Positions 48,347 to 58,532 of a stretch of DNA of 64,000 nt are shown in pieces. The notes beneath the pieces were generated by a model, which saw only the letters and a list, made by a program, of their open reading frames with translations, was not told the DNA's origin and did no database searches. Position numbers and translations under genes: made by a program. This DNA comes from Neobacillus pocheonensis (GTDB lineage Bacteria > Bacillota > Bacilli > Bacillales > Cytobacillaceae): NCBI GenBank assembly GCA_023702235.1, contig JAMQCR010000001.1, positions 868,001 through 932,000 of the forward strand. Direction: 5' to 3'. Within the stretch, counting starts at the first letter, position 1. Each line of letters begins with the position of its first letter.

Positions 48347-51145
48347 ATGATAAATAAATTTGTTGTAATAGATTTAGAAACTACTGGAAACGCCCCTAAA
48401 AAAGGTGAGCGGATTATTCAATTTGCTGCTGTTGTCATTGAAGATGGGATAATTACCGAAAAATTTTCATCGCTAATTAATCCAAAGAAGACCATTCCAG
48501 CTTTTATTGAAGAATTGACCGGTTTAAATAATGAAATGGTGAAGAATGCACCATTATTTTCTGAAATCGCACCAAATATCATACCGTTATTAAAAGACGC
48601 TTATTTTGTTGCTCATAATGTTTTATTTGATCTTTCGTTTCTGCAGGAAGAATTACTTCAAGCTGGATTTGAAGGATTCTACGGACCTGTACTTGATACA
48701 GTAGAAATGGCTAGGGTTCTATTTCCAACAGCAGATGGTTATAAGCTTTCTGATTTAGCTGAAAAGGAAAATTTACTCCATGATCGTCCACACCAAGCAG
48801 ATAGTGATGCACAGGTTACGGCGGAACTTTTCCTCATTTTGTTAGAGAGGCTGTCATTGCTTCCTCTAAGGACGCTCAGGCAGCTAGAGCAGCTCTCAGG
48901 TGGACTAAAAAGCGACCTTCAACAATTATTAGATGAAATTCTTATTGAAAAGGATAAGAATATCGAGAAATTGCCTGAAACAATTGAAATTTTTAAAAAT
49001 ATTGCACTTAAAAAGCATCTTGTGAGTATGGAAGTAAAAAAGGATTTAAAACAATACCAATATCCAGTAAACGAAGAAGAAAAAATTGATATGGTAAAAC
49101 AAGGCTTTGAGTTTTTTGAAAAGAGAACAGGACAATTTATCATGATGGATGGTGTGTTTCAATCATTGCTAAATGAACACCATTCATTAATTGAAGCCGG
49201 AACGGGCGTAGGTAAGTCGCTTGGATATTTAGTGCCGATTGCTTTTTTTGCAAAACAAAAAGACCTACCCATTGTCGTAAGTACACATACCATTCAACTT
49301 CAAGAACAAATCATCAAGAATGAAATTCCGCTACTTACTAGAATTCTCCCCTTTACAATTAAGTCTGTCCTTTTAAAAGGGAGGAACCATTACATCAGTT
49401 TAGAAAAGTTTAGTCAAAGTCTTATGGATGAAAACGATAACTATGATACAACATTAACAAAAATGCAAATTCTCGTTTGGCTGATCGAAACTGAAACGGG
49501 TGACAAGGATGAATTGAATCTCTCCAGCGGGGCCATTTATTGGAATAAAATCAAGAATGAACCAACCGTTTTTAAGCTAAATCAAGATTGGCATGAAAAA
49601 GACTTTTATTTGCGTGCTAAAAATGCGGCACAGGAAGCTGATATAATCATAACCAATCATTCGCTATTATTAAGTGACCTTTCCGGAGAAAGATCAATTT
49701 TACCGGAATTTGACTATTGCATTATTGATGAAGGCCATCATTTTGAAAAGGTTGCAAGTCAGTTTTTTGGTCATTCATTAGACTATTTGACAACCAGGTT
49801 ATTATTAGGACAATTTGGTTTGTATGAACAAAAACTACTCTTTTATAAGATGGAGGACCTTTTGGCATCCATGTTTCTCCAAAAAGGCGACCTTGTTCAA
49901 ACATTCGAATTGAATCGAATGGTAATAGACCTTTCTTATGAAATGGATGAATTTTTCAAGCTGATGGCTATTTATGCAAAAGTGAAGTCAGTTCATAAAA
50001 AGGGTTCTAACAGGTTCAAAATACGCTTCTCTTCTGAGGATCAAGGGAAAGAGAAAAAGGCGCTAGTAATAAGTGCCGAGAGGTTTGCATTTTTACTTAA
50101 GGACTTACATTCTGCGATAATGGCTCGGCTTGAATGGATAAAAAAAGAGAAGGAATCACTATCAAATGAACAGAAGAGTCTTATTGAGGAAATTTTAACG
50201 TTCTTAACGGAACTCGATCGATTAAGGAACAATGTTCAAGATTGTTTTACGAAGGAAACAAACTTCGTAAGATGGATTGAAATGGATAGTCGTTCACCAC
50301 AAAATGTGACCACCTTTTTGGCACGACCGGCAACAGTGGCTACCGCACTAGTGGAGAAATTTTTTAATGTAAAAAAGGGTGTAGTTATAACATCTGCAAC
50401 ATTAACTGTTAACAAATCTTTTGATTATATTATTAAAGAATTAGGACTTGATCCTGGCTCTACCACCCAAATGATGATTCCATCACCCTTTAACTATCAA
50501 AATCAGGTCCAGCTTTTAATACCTGAGGATTTACCAGAAATAAATAAGGTCACCTTAGAAGAATATGTAATAGCGATAACTGAACATATTATCACAATTG
50601 CCGAAGCGACAAAGGGAAGAATGCTTATTCTTTTTACAGCATATGACATGCTAAAGAAAGCCTATGAATTAATTAAGGAAAGTGGTTTTCTAAATGATTA
50701 TGCTATGATTGCCCAGGGGATTACCAGTGGAAGCCGGACAAGATTGACGAGGAATTTTCAGCGTTATGATAAGGCAATATTGCTTGGTACGAGCAGTTTT
50801 TGGGAAGGTGTGGACATTCCTGGTGAGGATTTGTCTTGCCTAGTAATGGTCAGACTGCCATTTAGCCCCCCAGATGAGCCTTTAACAGAGGCAAAATGCC
50901 AGTTAATCACACAGCAGGGTGGAAATGCTTTTTCTGATTATTCATTGCCGGAAGCAATTCTAAGATTTAAACAAGGATTTGGTCGATTAATCCGAACAGA
51001 AAAAGATCGCGGAATTATGCTTGTCTTTGATAAAAGAATTATTACCACAAAATATGGAAGGGCCTTTATAAAATCAATACCTTCCGTGCCAGTAAAAAAA
51101 GGAAATATGGATGAACTTGTTGAGTTAATCCACTCATGGCTTTGA
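48347..51145 (+). CDS. dinG: DinG-type exonuclease/helicase-like protein
   Basis: The protein of about 932 residues joins an N-terminal DEDD exonuclease (about 1-165: FVVIDLETTGN, AHNVLFDLSFL, HDRPHQADSDAQVT) to an XPD/DinG-like helicase region with Walker A EAGTGVGKSLGY (near 287), the DEAH-like CIIDEGHHFEK (G in place of A), TSATLT and GTSSFWEGVDIPG. In Gram-positive bacteria this DinG works mainly as a 3'-5' exonuclease; I see no four-cysteine iron-sulfur cluster between motifs Ia and II. The ATG at 48347 has GAGGTG nine bases upstream; a GTG four codons earlier is possible. Confidence 0.9.
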   Translation: MINKFVVIDLETTGNAPKKGERIIQFAAVVIEDGIITEKFSSLINPKKTIPAFIEELTGLNNEMVKNAPLFSEIAPNIIPLLKDAYFVAHNVLFDLSFLQEELLQAGFEGFYGPVLDTVEMARVLFPTADGYKLSDLAEKENLLHDRPHQADSDAQVTAELFLILLERLSLLPLRTLRQLEQLSGGLKSDLQQLLDEILIEKDKNIEKLPETIEIFKNIALKKHLVSMEVKKDLKQYQYPVNEEEKIDMVKQGFEFFEKRTGQFIMMDGVFQSLLNEHHSLIEAGTGVGKSLGYLVPIAFFAKQKDLPIVVSTHTIQLQEQIIKNEIPLLTRILPFTIKSVLLKGRNHYISLEKFSQSLMDENDNYDTTLTKMQILVWLIETETGDKDELNLSSGAIYWNKIKNEPTVFKLNQDWHEKDFYLRAKNAAQEADIIITNHSLLLSDLSGERSILPEFDYCIIDEGHHFEKVASQFFGHSLDYLTTRLLLGQFGLYEQKLLFYKMEDLLASMFLQKGDLVQTFELNRMVIDLSYEMDEFFKLMAIYAKVKSVHKKGSNRFKIRFSSEDQGKEKKALVISAERFAFLLKDLHSAIMARLEWIKKEKESLSNEQKSLIEEILTFLTELDRLRNNVQDCFTKETNFVRWIEMDSRSPQNVTTFLARPATVATALVEKFFNVKKGVVITSATLTVNKSFDYIIKELGLDPGSTTQMMIPSPFNYQNQVQLLIPEDLPEINKVTLEEYVIAITEHIITIAEATKGRMLILFTAYDMLKKAYELIKESGFLNDYAMIAQGITSGSRTRLTRNFQRYDKAILLGTSSFWEGVDIPGEDLSCLVMVRLPFSPPDEPLTEAKCQLITQQGGNAFSDYSLPEAILRFKQGFGRLIRTEKDRGIMLVFDKRIITTKYGRAFIKSIPSVPVKKGNMDELVELIHSWL

Positions 51146-51161
51146 TAAAATAGGGGAAAAT

Positions 51162-51206
51162 ATACAGCCTATACCTATTGTGGGGGTATAGGTTGTAGTT
51201 CTTTAA
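51162..51206 (+). terminator. Probable terminator after dinG
   Basis: TACAGCCTATACC and GGTATAGGTTGTA form a 13-bp stem with one G-U pair; the T run after it (GTTCTTT) is weak. Confidence 0.6.
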
Positions 51207-51233
51207 AATTTTACTTTATTATTGAGTGTTTCC

Positions 51234-51264
51234 TTGTCACATATACTCCGACACCTGTTATAAT
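51234..51264 (+). promoter_or_regulatory. Candidate promoter for ypmA-ypmB-aspB
   Basis: TTGTCA and TATAAT are separated by 19 bases, slightly longer than ideal, about 40 bases before ypmA. Confidence 0.4.
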
Positions 51265-51305
51265 GATTTGAGTAGATTCTTTCAGAAATTTAAGGAGGAA
51301 AATGG

Positions 51306-51476
51306 ATGGAAAGCAAAATTGAAGTACTATCAACAGTAAAAATCCAGCATAGTCCTGATTTATATAAAATTGTTGATGCACTTAATCGAACATTAAAAGA
51401 AAAAGATCTTATGTTTGGCTTAGCCCTAGATCAAGAAGATAAAAATAAAGCGATTTTTACCATTTATCGTACATAG
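51306..51476 (+). CDS. ypmA: Small protein YpmA
   Basis: This 56-residue protein starts at an ATG six bases after AAGGAGG. It begins MESKIEVLSTVKIQHSPDLY and ends NKAIFTIYRT, with a pattern like YpmA of B. subtilis in the same place before ypmB. It is short, soluble and of unknown function. Confidence 0.75.
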   Translation: MESKIEVLSTVKIQHSPDLYKIVDALNRTLKEKDLMFGLALDQEDKNKAIFTIYRT

Positions 51477-51490
51477 AGAAGTGAATATAA

Positions 51491-51964
51491 GTGAAAAAGT
51501 GGATTATTTTTTTAGTTGTTTTTGTCTTAGTCATCGTTGGAATTTTCATGAAAGTATATATAACTGCAGTTGACCCTGTAAAGGCTGCGGAAATCAATGC
51601 AGTCAAACTGGCAAAAGAAAAGACTCAATTAAGTGAAGTGGATGATTTCCATCTTTATCACAGTTTAGAAACTGTAGATATTATTGAAGGGAAAAACAAA
51701 AAAGGTGAGAAAGTCATTGTGTGGATTCCCGAAAAGAGTAAGCAGGTAATAGTGAAAAAAGCGAAGAGTGGTCTCTCAAAAGAGGCTGCCATACAAAAGC
51801 TTTTGCAAGAACAGAAACCAAAACAAATTATTTCAGTACGCTTAGGTATGGAAAAAAATATTCCATTATGGGAAATTTATTACCGTTCTGAAAATAATTT
51901 AATAAATTATTATTATGTTGACTTTGTAACTGGTGAATGGTTAAAGAAGATTGAAAATTTATAG
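51491..51964 (+). CDS. ypmB: Membrane-anchored PepSY-like protein YpmB
   Basis: The 157-residue protein has an N-terminal membrane anchor (about 3-22, WIIFLVVFVLVIVGIFMKV) and an extracytoplasmic region with two PepSY-like modules (SGLSKEAAIQKLL near 95, PLWEIYYRSENNL near 122). It matches YpmB by location between ypmA and aspB. The GTG start has AGAGAAGTG just upstream. Role unknown. Confidence 0.78.
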   Translation: MKKWIIFLVVFVLVIVGIFMKVYITAVDPVKAAEINAVKLAKEKTQLSEVDDFHLYHSLETVDIIEGKNKKGEKVIVWIPEKSKQVIVKKAKSGLSKEAAIQKLLQEQKPKQIISVRLGMEKNIPLWEIYYRSENNLINYYYVDFVTGEWLKKIENL

Positions 51965-51990
51965 TTTGGATGGAGAATGGAGGAAAAGGT

Positions 51991-53190
51991 ATGATAGTGA
52001 ATCTTGCAAATAGGGTAATGGCACTTTCGCCTTCAACAACATTAGCGATTACCGCAAAAGCGAAGGCATTAAAAGAGCAAGGAGAGGATGTTATTGGTTT
52101 AGGTGCAGGTGAGCCTGATTTTAATACTCCTCAACATATTATAGAAGCAGCTGTTCAATCAATGAATGAGGGGTATACGAAGTACACTCCTTCAGCAGGG
52201 CTGCCGGCGTTAAAAAAATCAATTATTGAGAAATTAATTAGAGACCAGGGTATAACCTATCAACCAAATGAAATTATTGTAGCAAATGGTGCGAAACATG
52301 CGTTATATACTTTGTTCCAGGTTCTTTTAAATGAAGGGGATGAGGTCATCATTCCTACTCCATACTGGGTAAGTTATCCTGAACAAGTCAAATTGGCAGG
52401 CGGAAAACCCATTTATATTGAAGGTTTAGAAGCAAATCAATTTAAAATAACTCCAGAGCAATTGCTAAACTCAATTACCAAAAAAACTAAAGCGGTTATT
52501 ATCAATTCACCAAGTAATCCAACTGGGGTACTGTATACTGCTGAAGAGCTATTTGAGTTAGGAAAGATTTGCCTTGATGAAAACATTCTTATCGTTTCAG
52601 ATGAAATTTACGAAAAACTTATCTATGGTGAACATAAGCATATCTCAATTGCCCAATTATCGCCAGAATTAAAGGACCAAACCATTATCATAAATGGGGT
52701 TTCAAAATCTCATTCGATGACAGGCTGGAGAATTGGCTATGCAGCTGGTAATAAAGAAATAATTGAGGCGATGACGAATCTTGCCAGTCATAGCACATCA
52801 AATCCGACTACTACTGCACAATATGCAGCACTAGCAGCTTATAATGGACCACAGGAGCCTGTAGAAGTGATGCGCCAGGCATTTGAAAAAAGATTAGAAA
52901 TTATTTATGAAAAATTAGTTGCCATTCCTGGCTTTACTTGTGTTAAGCCCCAAGGTGCTTTTTATTTATATCCAAATGTGAAAAAAGCTGCTGAATTAAC
53001 TGGTTATAATAATGTTGATGATTTTGTTGAGGCTCTTTTGGTAGAAGCGAAGGTAGCCGTTGTTCCGGGATCAGGATTTGGGACACCTGAAAATATCCGT
53101 CTATCCTATGCTACTTCCCTTGATCAATTAGAAAAGGCAGTGTCGAGAATTCACCAATTTATAGAATTAAAGTGTCAATCCTTGAGTTGA
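51991..53190 (+). CDS. aspB: Aspartate aminotransferase AspB
   Basis: This class I PLP aminotransferase interconverts aspartate and oxaloacetate with glutamate. The 399-residue protein has GLGAGEPDFNTPQHI, KYTPSAGLPALK, NSPSNPTGVLY, SDEIYEKLIYG and the PLP Lys in NGVSKSHSMTGWRIGY. The ATG at 51991 is preferred, with GGAGGAAAAG upstream; the frame starts 21 bases earlier. In B. subtilis asnS follows aspB; here only a terminator and dnaD follow. Confidence 0.93.
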   Translation: MIVNLANRVMALSPSTTLAITAKAKALKEQGEDVIGLGAGEPDFNTPQHIIEAAVQSMNEGYTKYTPSAGLPALKKSIIEKLIRDQGITYQPNEIIVANGAKHALYTLFQVLLNEGDEVIIPTPYWVSYPEQVKLAGGKPIYIEGLEANQFKITPEQLLNSITKKTKAVIINSPSNPTGVLYTAEELFELGKICLDENILIVSDEIYEKLIYGEHKHISIAQLSPELKDQTIIINGVSKSHSMTGWRIGYAAGNKEIIEAMTNLASHSTSNPTTTAQYAALAAYNGPQEPVEVMRQAFEKRLEIIYEKLVAIPGFTCVKPQGAFYLYPNVKKAAELTGYNNVDDFVEALLVEAKVAVVPGSGFGTPENIRLSYATSLDQLEKAVSRIHQFIELKCQSLS

Positions 53191-53210
53191 TTACTAAATA
53201 GGTCAATAAC

Positions 53211-53237
53211 AAAAAGTCTGCGCTGCAGACTTTTTGC
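53211..53237 (+). terminator. Terminator after aspB
   Basis: AAAAAGTCTG and CAGACTTTTT form a 10-bp perfect stem with a CGCTG loop. Confidence 0.88.
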
Positions 53238-53317
53238 TTTACTTACCAAAGATGGTTGTCTAATCCTCTTACTCGGGGAGTTTGTTCATGTTATACTTAA
53301 AAGGAGGTGTCATATAG

Positions 53318-54019
53318 ATGAAATCAAACATATTATCCTGGCTTCAGGAAGGAAATATTACCATACCGGCTGTTTTATTATCTGAATACAAAAATCTTAA
53401 TTTAAATGAATTCGAGCTTGTTCTCTTATTAAATATTATTGCTTTTTTAGAAAAAGGAAATGAATTTCCTACCCCAGAGGAACTTTCATCCCGTATGACT
53501 ATTTCCATTTCGGAATGTAACGAAATGCTCAGAAAGCTTATTCAAAGAGGTTATATCGAAATAATTGACGGACATACAAATGATGGGATTCGTTTTGAAA
53601 AATATTCAGTTCAGGCGCTATGGGAAAGACTTATTGACCTGTTCTTGATGAATAATAAAACTAACAGAGAAATAAGTAAGCAGGCGGATGAAACGGATCT
53701 ATACACTTGTTTCGAAAAGGAATTTGGCCGCCCATTATCTCCCTTTGAGTGTGAGACACTCGCCATGTGGATGGATGATGACCACCATGAATCTGTTATC
53801 ATCAAAGCTGCATTAAAGGAAGCAGTAATGTCTGGTAAATTAAATTTCCGTTATATTGATCGCATTCTATTTGAATGGAAGAAAAATGGAATTAAAACGA
53901 TCGAGCAAGCGAAAACCCATGGTCAAAAGTTCCGTCAAAAGCAAACAAATAATAGACCCGTAAAGGATGAGCCAAATCAAGCTTCTTCCGTCCCGTTTTA
54001 CAATTGGTTAGAACAATAA
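53318..54019 (+). CDS. dnaD: Replication initiation protein DnaD
   Basis: DnaD acts with DnaB and DnaI to load the replicative helicase. The 233-residue protein has an N-terminal winged helix (about 1-100) and a DDBH2 domain (about 130-195) with the motif YxxxI: FRYIDRILFEWKKNGI. The ATG follows AAAAGGAGGTG. It lies upstream of nth, as in B. subtilis. Confidence 0.93.
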   Translation: MKSNILSWLQEGNITIPAVLLSEYKNLNLNEFELVLLLNIIAFLEKGNEFPTPEELSSRMTISISECNEMLRKLIQRGYIEIIDGHTNDGIRFEKYSVQALWERLIDLFLMNNKTNREISKQADETDLYTCFEKEFGRPLSPFECETLAMWMDDDHHESVIIKAALKEAVMSGKLNFRYIDRILFEWKKNGIKTIEQAKTHGQKFRQKQTNNRPVKDEPNQASSVPFYNWLEQ

Positions 54020-54027
54020 AAGTATCT

Positions 54028-54058
54028 AACGAGAGAAACCATTCTCTCGTTGTTTCAT
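54028..54058 (+). terminator. Terminator after dnaD
   Basis: AACGAGAGA and TCTCTCGTT form a 9-bp stem with an AACCAT-type loop; TGTTTCATTTTT follows. Confidence 0.75.
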
Positions 54059-54091
54059 TTTTAATAAAAGTTTACGCTTTTAAATTGGTAG

Positions 54092-54763
54092 GTGACTATT
54101 CTGTTAAACAATGCTCAAATCCATTTTTGCCTTGATCAAATGGGCACAATGTTTCCGAATGCACATTGTGAATTAAATCATTCAAATCCATTCGAATTAA
54201 TAATTGCCGTATCACTATCTGCACAGTGCACTGATGCACTTGTCAACAAAGTCACAAAAGAGTTATTTAAAAAGTATAAAAAACCTGAAGACTACTTAGA
54301 GGTCTCTCTTGAAGAGCTTCAAAACGATATTCGTTCTATTGGTCTGTTCCGGAACAAAGCAAAGAATATTCAAAATCTTTGTCGAATGGTTTTGGAAGAA
54401 TACAATGGGGTAATTCCTGTTGATCGAGATGAAATGACAAAGCTCCCGGGCGTTGGCAGGAAAACGGCAAATGTTGTTGTGTCTGTTGTATTTAATGTCC
54501 CTGCAATAGCGGTTGATACGCATGTGGAACGAGTTAGTAAGAGGTTAGGGATTTGCCGTTGGAAGGACTCGGTTCTTGAAGTGGAAAATACCTTAATGAA
54601 AAAGATTCCGAAAGAAGAATGGTCGGTCACACATCACCGATTGATATTTTTTGGTAGATATCATTGCAAAGCCCAAAATCCAAAGTGTCCAGTCTGCCCA
54701 TTATTAGAGGTATGCAGAGAAGGGAAAAAGAGGATGAAAGGTAGTGCTGCTGCTAATGGATAA
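54092..54763 (+). CDS. nth: Endonuclease III Nth
   Basis: Nth removes oxidised pyrimidines and cuts at abasic sites. The 223-residue protein has ALSAQCTDALVNKVT-like sequence, the helix-hairpin-helix LPGVGRKTANVVV with the catalytic Lys, the catalytic Asp in AVDTHVERVS and the [4Fe-4S] cluster C-x6-C-x2-C-x5-C near the end (HCKAQNPKCPVCPLLEVC). The GTG at 54092 is a weak start; a CTG at 54101 would give (M)LNN, closer to related proteins and better spaced from TAGGTGA. The end overlaps ypoC. Confidence 0.92.
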   Translation: MTILLNNAQIHFCLDQMGTMFPNAHCELNHSNPFELIIAVSLSAQCTDALVNKVTKELFKKYKKPEDYLEVSLEELQNDIRSIGLFRNKAKNIQNLCRMVLEEYNGVIPVDRDEMTKLPGVGRKTANVVVSVVFNVPAIAVDTHVERVSKRLGICRWKDSVLEVENTLMKKIPKEEWSVTHHRLIFFGRYHCKAQNPKCPVCPLLEVCREGKKRMKGSAAANG

Positions 54764-55148
54764 TCGGTTCGATCTCACTAAACCAGCGCAAAATCCTAAC
54801 GAAGAAATTTCGTCTTTACTAGAAGAATGGAATGACATAAAAGTAGATCTTGAAGAATGCTACAACAAACGGGATCAAGCTAAGACATTAATAAATATGA
54901 AAAAAGGAATTGAACTATTTCAACATTTAATGTTTCTGACAAATGAGAAGCCTATTATTCTCATAGAGCATATCGAGTGGAATTTACTAGAGTACAAACC
55001 AGTAAATATAACAGAACGATTTGCTTTTATTAAATCTATGCCCAATTTATTTCACTCATTTCGCCAACTTTCTGAGCTCATGGTCGAACAAGAAAAGCAA
55101 TTTATGAAAAAAAATAGTATGAAAAAAGCGTCTAAGCCAAACGGCTAG
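54744..55148 (+). CDS. ypoC: Conserved protein YpoC
   Basis: The 134-residue soluble, acidic to neutral protein overlaps the end of nth by about 20 bases at a GTG (54744), or starts at an ATG at 54756. It contains SSLLEEWNDIKVDLEECY and ends in a basic tail. No known catalytic motif is seen; the name rests on position between nth and ponA and on size. The stop codon lies in the terminator stem. Confidence 0.65.
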   Translation: MLLLMDNRFDLTKPAQNPNEEISSLLEEWNDIKVDLEECYNKRDQAKTLINMKKGIELFQHLMFLTNEKPIILIEHIEWNLLEYKPVNITERFAFIKSMPNLFHSFRQLSELMVEQEKQFMKKNSMKKASKPNG

Positions 55149-55160
55149 ACGCTTTTTTAT
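55122..55160. terminator. Bidirectional terminator between ypoC and ponA
   Basis: AAAAAAGCGTCTAAGCC and GGCTAGACGCTTTTTT pair over about 16 bp around AAAC, with one unpaired base. A and T tracts on both sides would serve both converging genes. Confidence 0.85.
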
Positions 55161-55200
55161 TGTTAATGCGAAGTGTGAGGCGTGAATTCAAAGATTAATT

Positions 55201-57878
55201 TTAATGCGCCTTAGTGCCACTGGAGCCACCGGTAGTACCACCGGTAGTACCACCGGTAGTTCCACTGGTAGTTCCACCGGTAGTACCACCAGAAGTTCCG
55301 CCAGAAGTTCCACCAGAAGTTCCACCAGAAGTTCCACCAGAAGTGCCACTAGAAGTTCCGCCAGAACTACCACCAGTAGTACCTCCAGTACTAGAACCGC
55401 TTCCGGAACCACTTCCAGGAGTCGTAACTGGCGGAATTACCGTCCCGCTAGTACCCTGATTTCCGGTGCCAGTATTATTACCCTGTCCATTGCTATTACC
55501 AGTATTATTCCCTTGGTTAGTGCTAGGCTTAGGAATATCAATCGAAACAGTCACAGCATTACTGGTTTTATCGGCACTTTTTGCAACGATTGTAAAAGTG
55601 TACTTTGATCCAGGAGTAGGGTTCGGGATCTTCAAAGTATTTTCAGCGATTGTAGTATGTGTTGCGCCAGTACCGCTATCCGTCGTTACATCGAACTGCA
55701 CATTTGCATTTGTGGATTTATTATAATCCCATGTAAGAGTAATTGCATTCTGAGTTTGATCATATTTTGCAGCTGCATTTGATGGTGCATCAAGCTTGTT
55801 ATATTTTTGAGATACTGTAGTAGGAGCATGCCCCTTAACAGCATACTCTGTAATAACATCGCTCTCAGGTGTATTGTCGCTGGCCAAGACTGGTGGCATC
55901 GAGCCCTTTTCAATTCTGACTTTTTGAACACTATTTGGAACGGCAAAGTCAGGTGTATTGGTTCCTTTCGAAACATAAGCCATTAAGTCTTTAAAAATAT
56001 ACTGCGCTATTTTTTGATTATCACCTGGAACTATTGGCGTTTTACGGTCCTGATAACCAGTCCAGATGGATGCCGTATAATTGGTTGTATATCCCGTAAA
56101 CCAAGAATCAGGAACAGATTTGCTGCTTGCAATATGGTACTGACTTAATTCCTGGTCGGTATAGTTGGTTGTACCTGTTTTTCCGGCAACCGGTAGTCCA
56201 GGTACATTTGCTTTAGTTCCTGTACCAGGGGATTGGAGAACACTTTTCAACATATCAGTAATCATGAAAGCAGTAGAATCTTTCATAACAACTTTAGATT
56301 GTGGTGTTGAGTCAATCACGGTACCATCACGAAGTTGTATTTTCTTGATGGCATGTGGTTTTGTGTAAAATCCATTATTTCCAAAGGCACTATAGGCACC
56401 TGCCATTTCAAGAGGTGAAACACCAGTATTAAAGCCGCCAATTGCGTAGGATTCATAGATATCTTTTAAAGGAATCCCCAGGTTATTTGCAAAGGTTTTA
56501 GCCCTAACCAAACCGACCTGCTGTAAGGTTTGGACGGCAGGTGTATTTCTTGATAATTGCAATGCGGTCCTAATTGTCATTGGTCCCATATATCTATTAT
56601 CCCAGTTACCGAATGTTGCTCCTGTTGAATAGGTAATAGGCTTGTCGTCTATCATTTGATACGTTCCCCAGTTAAGATATTCAATAGCTGGGCCGTAATC
56701 TAGTATTGGTTTGATGGTAGAACCAGGCTGTCTTCTAGTGTCGACTGCGTAATTAAAACCACGTTTAACTTGTTGATTTCTACCGCCCCCTAGTGCACGG
56801 ATTTCCCCGGTTTTCGTATCAAGCAGGGTAATTCCAGCCTGAAATTGATCATCTGGGTAATTAATTATATCTTTCGAATTAAGAAGATTATACACATATG
56901 TTTGCGCATTCGGATCCACAGTTGTATAGATAGTTAAACCATCTGAAAATATATCAAAATCAGTATTTGCTTTGACTTCATTGATAACTTCATCGACAAA
57001 TGAATCATACGGCTTTTCATTAATCTTACGTTGATCTTCTTTCACTAAGGCGGATTGGACCGGAACCTTCATTGCTGCTTCCATTTCATTTTTTGTAATA
57101 AAGCCATGCTGGTTCATCAAACTCAAAACAATATTCCGTCTTTTTTCTGCCAAATCTGGGTGCAGAAAAGGGTTATAATTACTTGGACTTTGCGGCATCC
57201 CAGCGAGCAAGGCATATTCAGGAAGAGAAAGTTCTTTTAATGATTTACCAAAATAGGTCTTTGCTGCTGTTGCCATCCCATAACTTTCCTGAGACATAAA
57301 CACTTTGTTGACATACATTTCAAAAATTTGGTGTTTCGTATATTTTTGTTCCAGTTGATAAGAAAGCCACGCTTCTTCTACTTTTCTTCTCAATGTTTTT
57401 GTCTGGGTCAAAAATGAATTTTTGACCACTTGTTGAGTGATGGTACTACCACCTTCAGCACCAAATCCATGTTGAAGATTCGCTAAAACGGCACCGCCAA
57501 GGCGTACAAAGTCAATACCGTGGTGCTGATAAAAACGGTAATCCTCTGTTGCAAGGATTGCATCTTCTAACCCTTTTGGTATATCTTTATAGGCAACATA
57601 GTCCCTGTTTTCAGCTCCTACTTCGGCTATCAGATTTCCATCTTTATCTAAGATTTTTGATGAAATTGGATCTTTTAATAATTTAGGGTCAAGTTTAGGA
57701 GTGTCCTTTACTAAATAGGCAAAAGTACCAACTCCGGCAAAATACCAACGATTCCAAGTGCAATAAGGGTGAGAAATATTTTCTTCCATAAACCTCCAGG
57801 TTTTTTCTTTCCTTTTTGGTTTCCCTTTGCTTGGTGTTGCTTTCGGCGCTCCTCTCTTGATTGAGGTTGATCTGCCAT
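55201..57878 (-). CDS. ponA: Class A penicillin-binding protein 1 PonA (one-base deletion near the N-terminus)
   Basis: The bifunctional enzyme polymerises and crosslinks peptidoglycan. The ATG at 57878 after AAGGAAGG gives MADQPQSREERRKQ, a basic tail and a membrane helix IFLTLIALGIVGIL. One G is missing near 57737; without it the region is misread. Then follow the transglycosylase domain with EDYRFYQHHGID and GSTITQQ, and the transpeptidase with GSTIKP (Ser-x-x-Lys), SRNTPA and KTGTT. After it come a fibronectin type III domain (about 700-790) and a Gly/Ser/Thr repeat tail of about 70 residues. Corrected length is about 892 residues. It shares the ponA-recU arrangement with B. subtilis. Confidence 0.93.
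55219..55400. repeat. 12-bp tandem repeats encoding the Gly/Ser/Thr tail of PBP1
   Basis: On the plus strand the units CCACCGGTAGTA and CCACCAGAAGTT recur with 12-base spacing over about 180 bases, each encoding a Gly-Gly-Thr-Ser/Thr tetrapeptide of PonA on the minus strand. Length variation by slippage is likely, and the region is prone to assembly error. Confidence 0.9.
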
Positions 57879-57917
57879 TATAATTTCCTTCCTTTCTAAC
57901 CATGACTAAATGTCCTT

Positions 57918-58532
57918 TTAAGAAAAATAAAATAGAGTATCTATTATTCTAATATAGTCAATTCTTGGCTGAAATCCAAGCGGGATGTAATGCCCCTTTT
58001 GTTCAATTTCTTCTTTCGTAATTGATTTCCTTCCACCGTTTACCATTCTTTCCCAAAATACTAACAAATGCTCCGCTTCAAGCAAATAAACTTGTTCATA
58101 TCTTGTAAACCGGAGAATCACAAAGCAGATACCACCATGATTTAATACTTCTTCCATATGGTAAATTTGATGCTGATGAAAATTTTTTAATGGAAAAGAA
58201 GTGGTGTTTTGTGTTTCTTTCGCCTCAAAATCAATGTATTTACCTTTATAGACACCGTTATAGTCGGTAGTAGAAGCTTGTTTAAAATAGGCCTCTTTAA
58301 TAACCGCAGCACTTCTTTTCGGATAATCTACTTGAACAATTTGGACAGGAGTTGGTTTTTTATGGATAATTGCAATTTTTCTCCCTCTGTAGTATTCATT
58401 TGTTTCATTTAAATCTTCTTCAAGTGTCATACCTCTATTGCTATATGTGCCATTTTTTTTATTTTTCATATTAATCTCATGAGCAGTATCTTTTGGTATG
58501 TACGGTTTACCGTTTGGATAGTTAAAATTCAT
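57918..58532 (-). CDS. recU: Holliday junction resolvase RecU
   Basis: RecU cleaves Holliday junctions and affects RecA. The 204-residue protein has [36 protein letters not shown] with the catalytic Asp/Glu/Lys, and [15 protein letters not shown]. The ATG at 58532 ([11 protein letters not shown]) follows GAGAGGTGC. It is transcribed with ponA, whose start lies about 40 bases downstream, the arrangement known as prfA-ponA in B. subtilis. Confidence 0.94.
   Translation of the reverse strand: MNFNYPNGKPYIPKDTAHEINMKNKKNGTYSNRGMTLEEDLNETNEYYRGRKIAIIHKKPTPVQIVQVDYPKRSAAVIKEAYFKQASTTDYNGVYKGKYIDFEAKETQNTTSFPLKNFHQHQIYHMEEVLNHGGICFVILRFTRYEQVYLLEAEHLLVFWERMVNGGRKSITKEEIEQKGHYIPLGFQPRIDYIRIIDTLFYFS

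Noticed and set aside
55219..55400. CRISPR-like array
   Set aside because: The units are 12 bp and contiguous without unique spacers, in phase with codons, and no cas genes are near.
55204..55608. Plus-strand open frames rich in Thr/Gly/Ser or Pro/Val opposite the ponA tail
   Set aside because: They arise from the 12-bp repeats read on the other strand; the minus strand holds the clear PBP1 reading with catalytic motifs.
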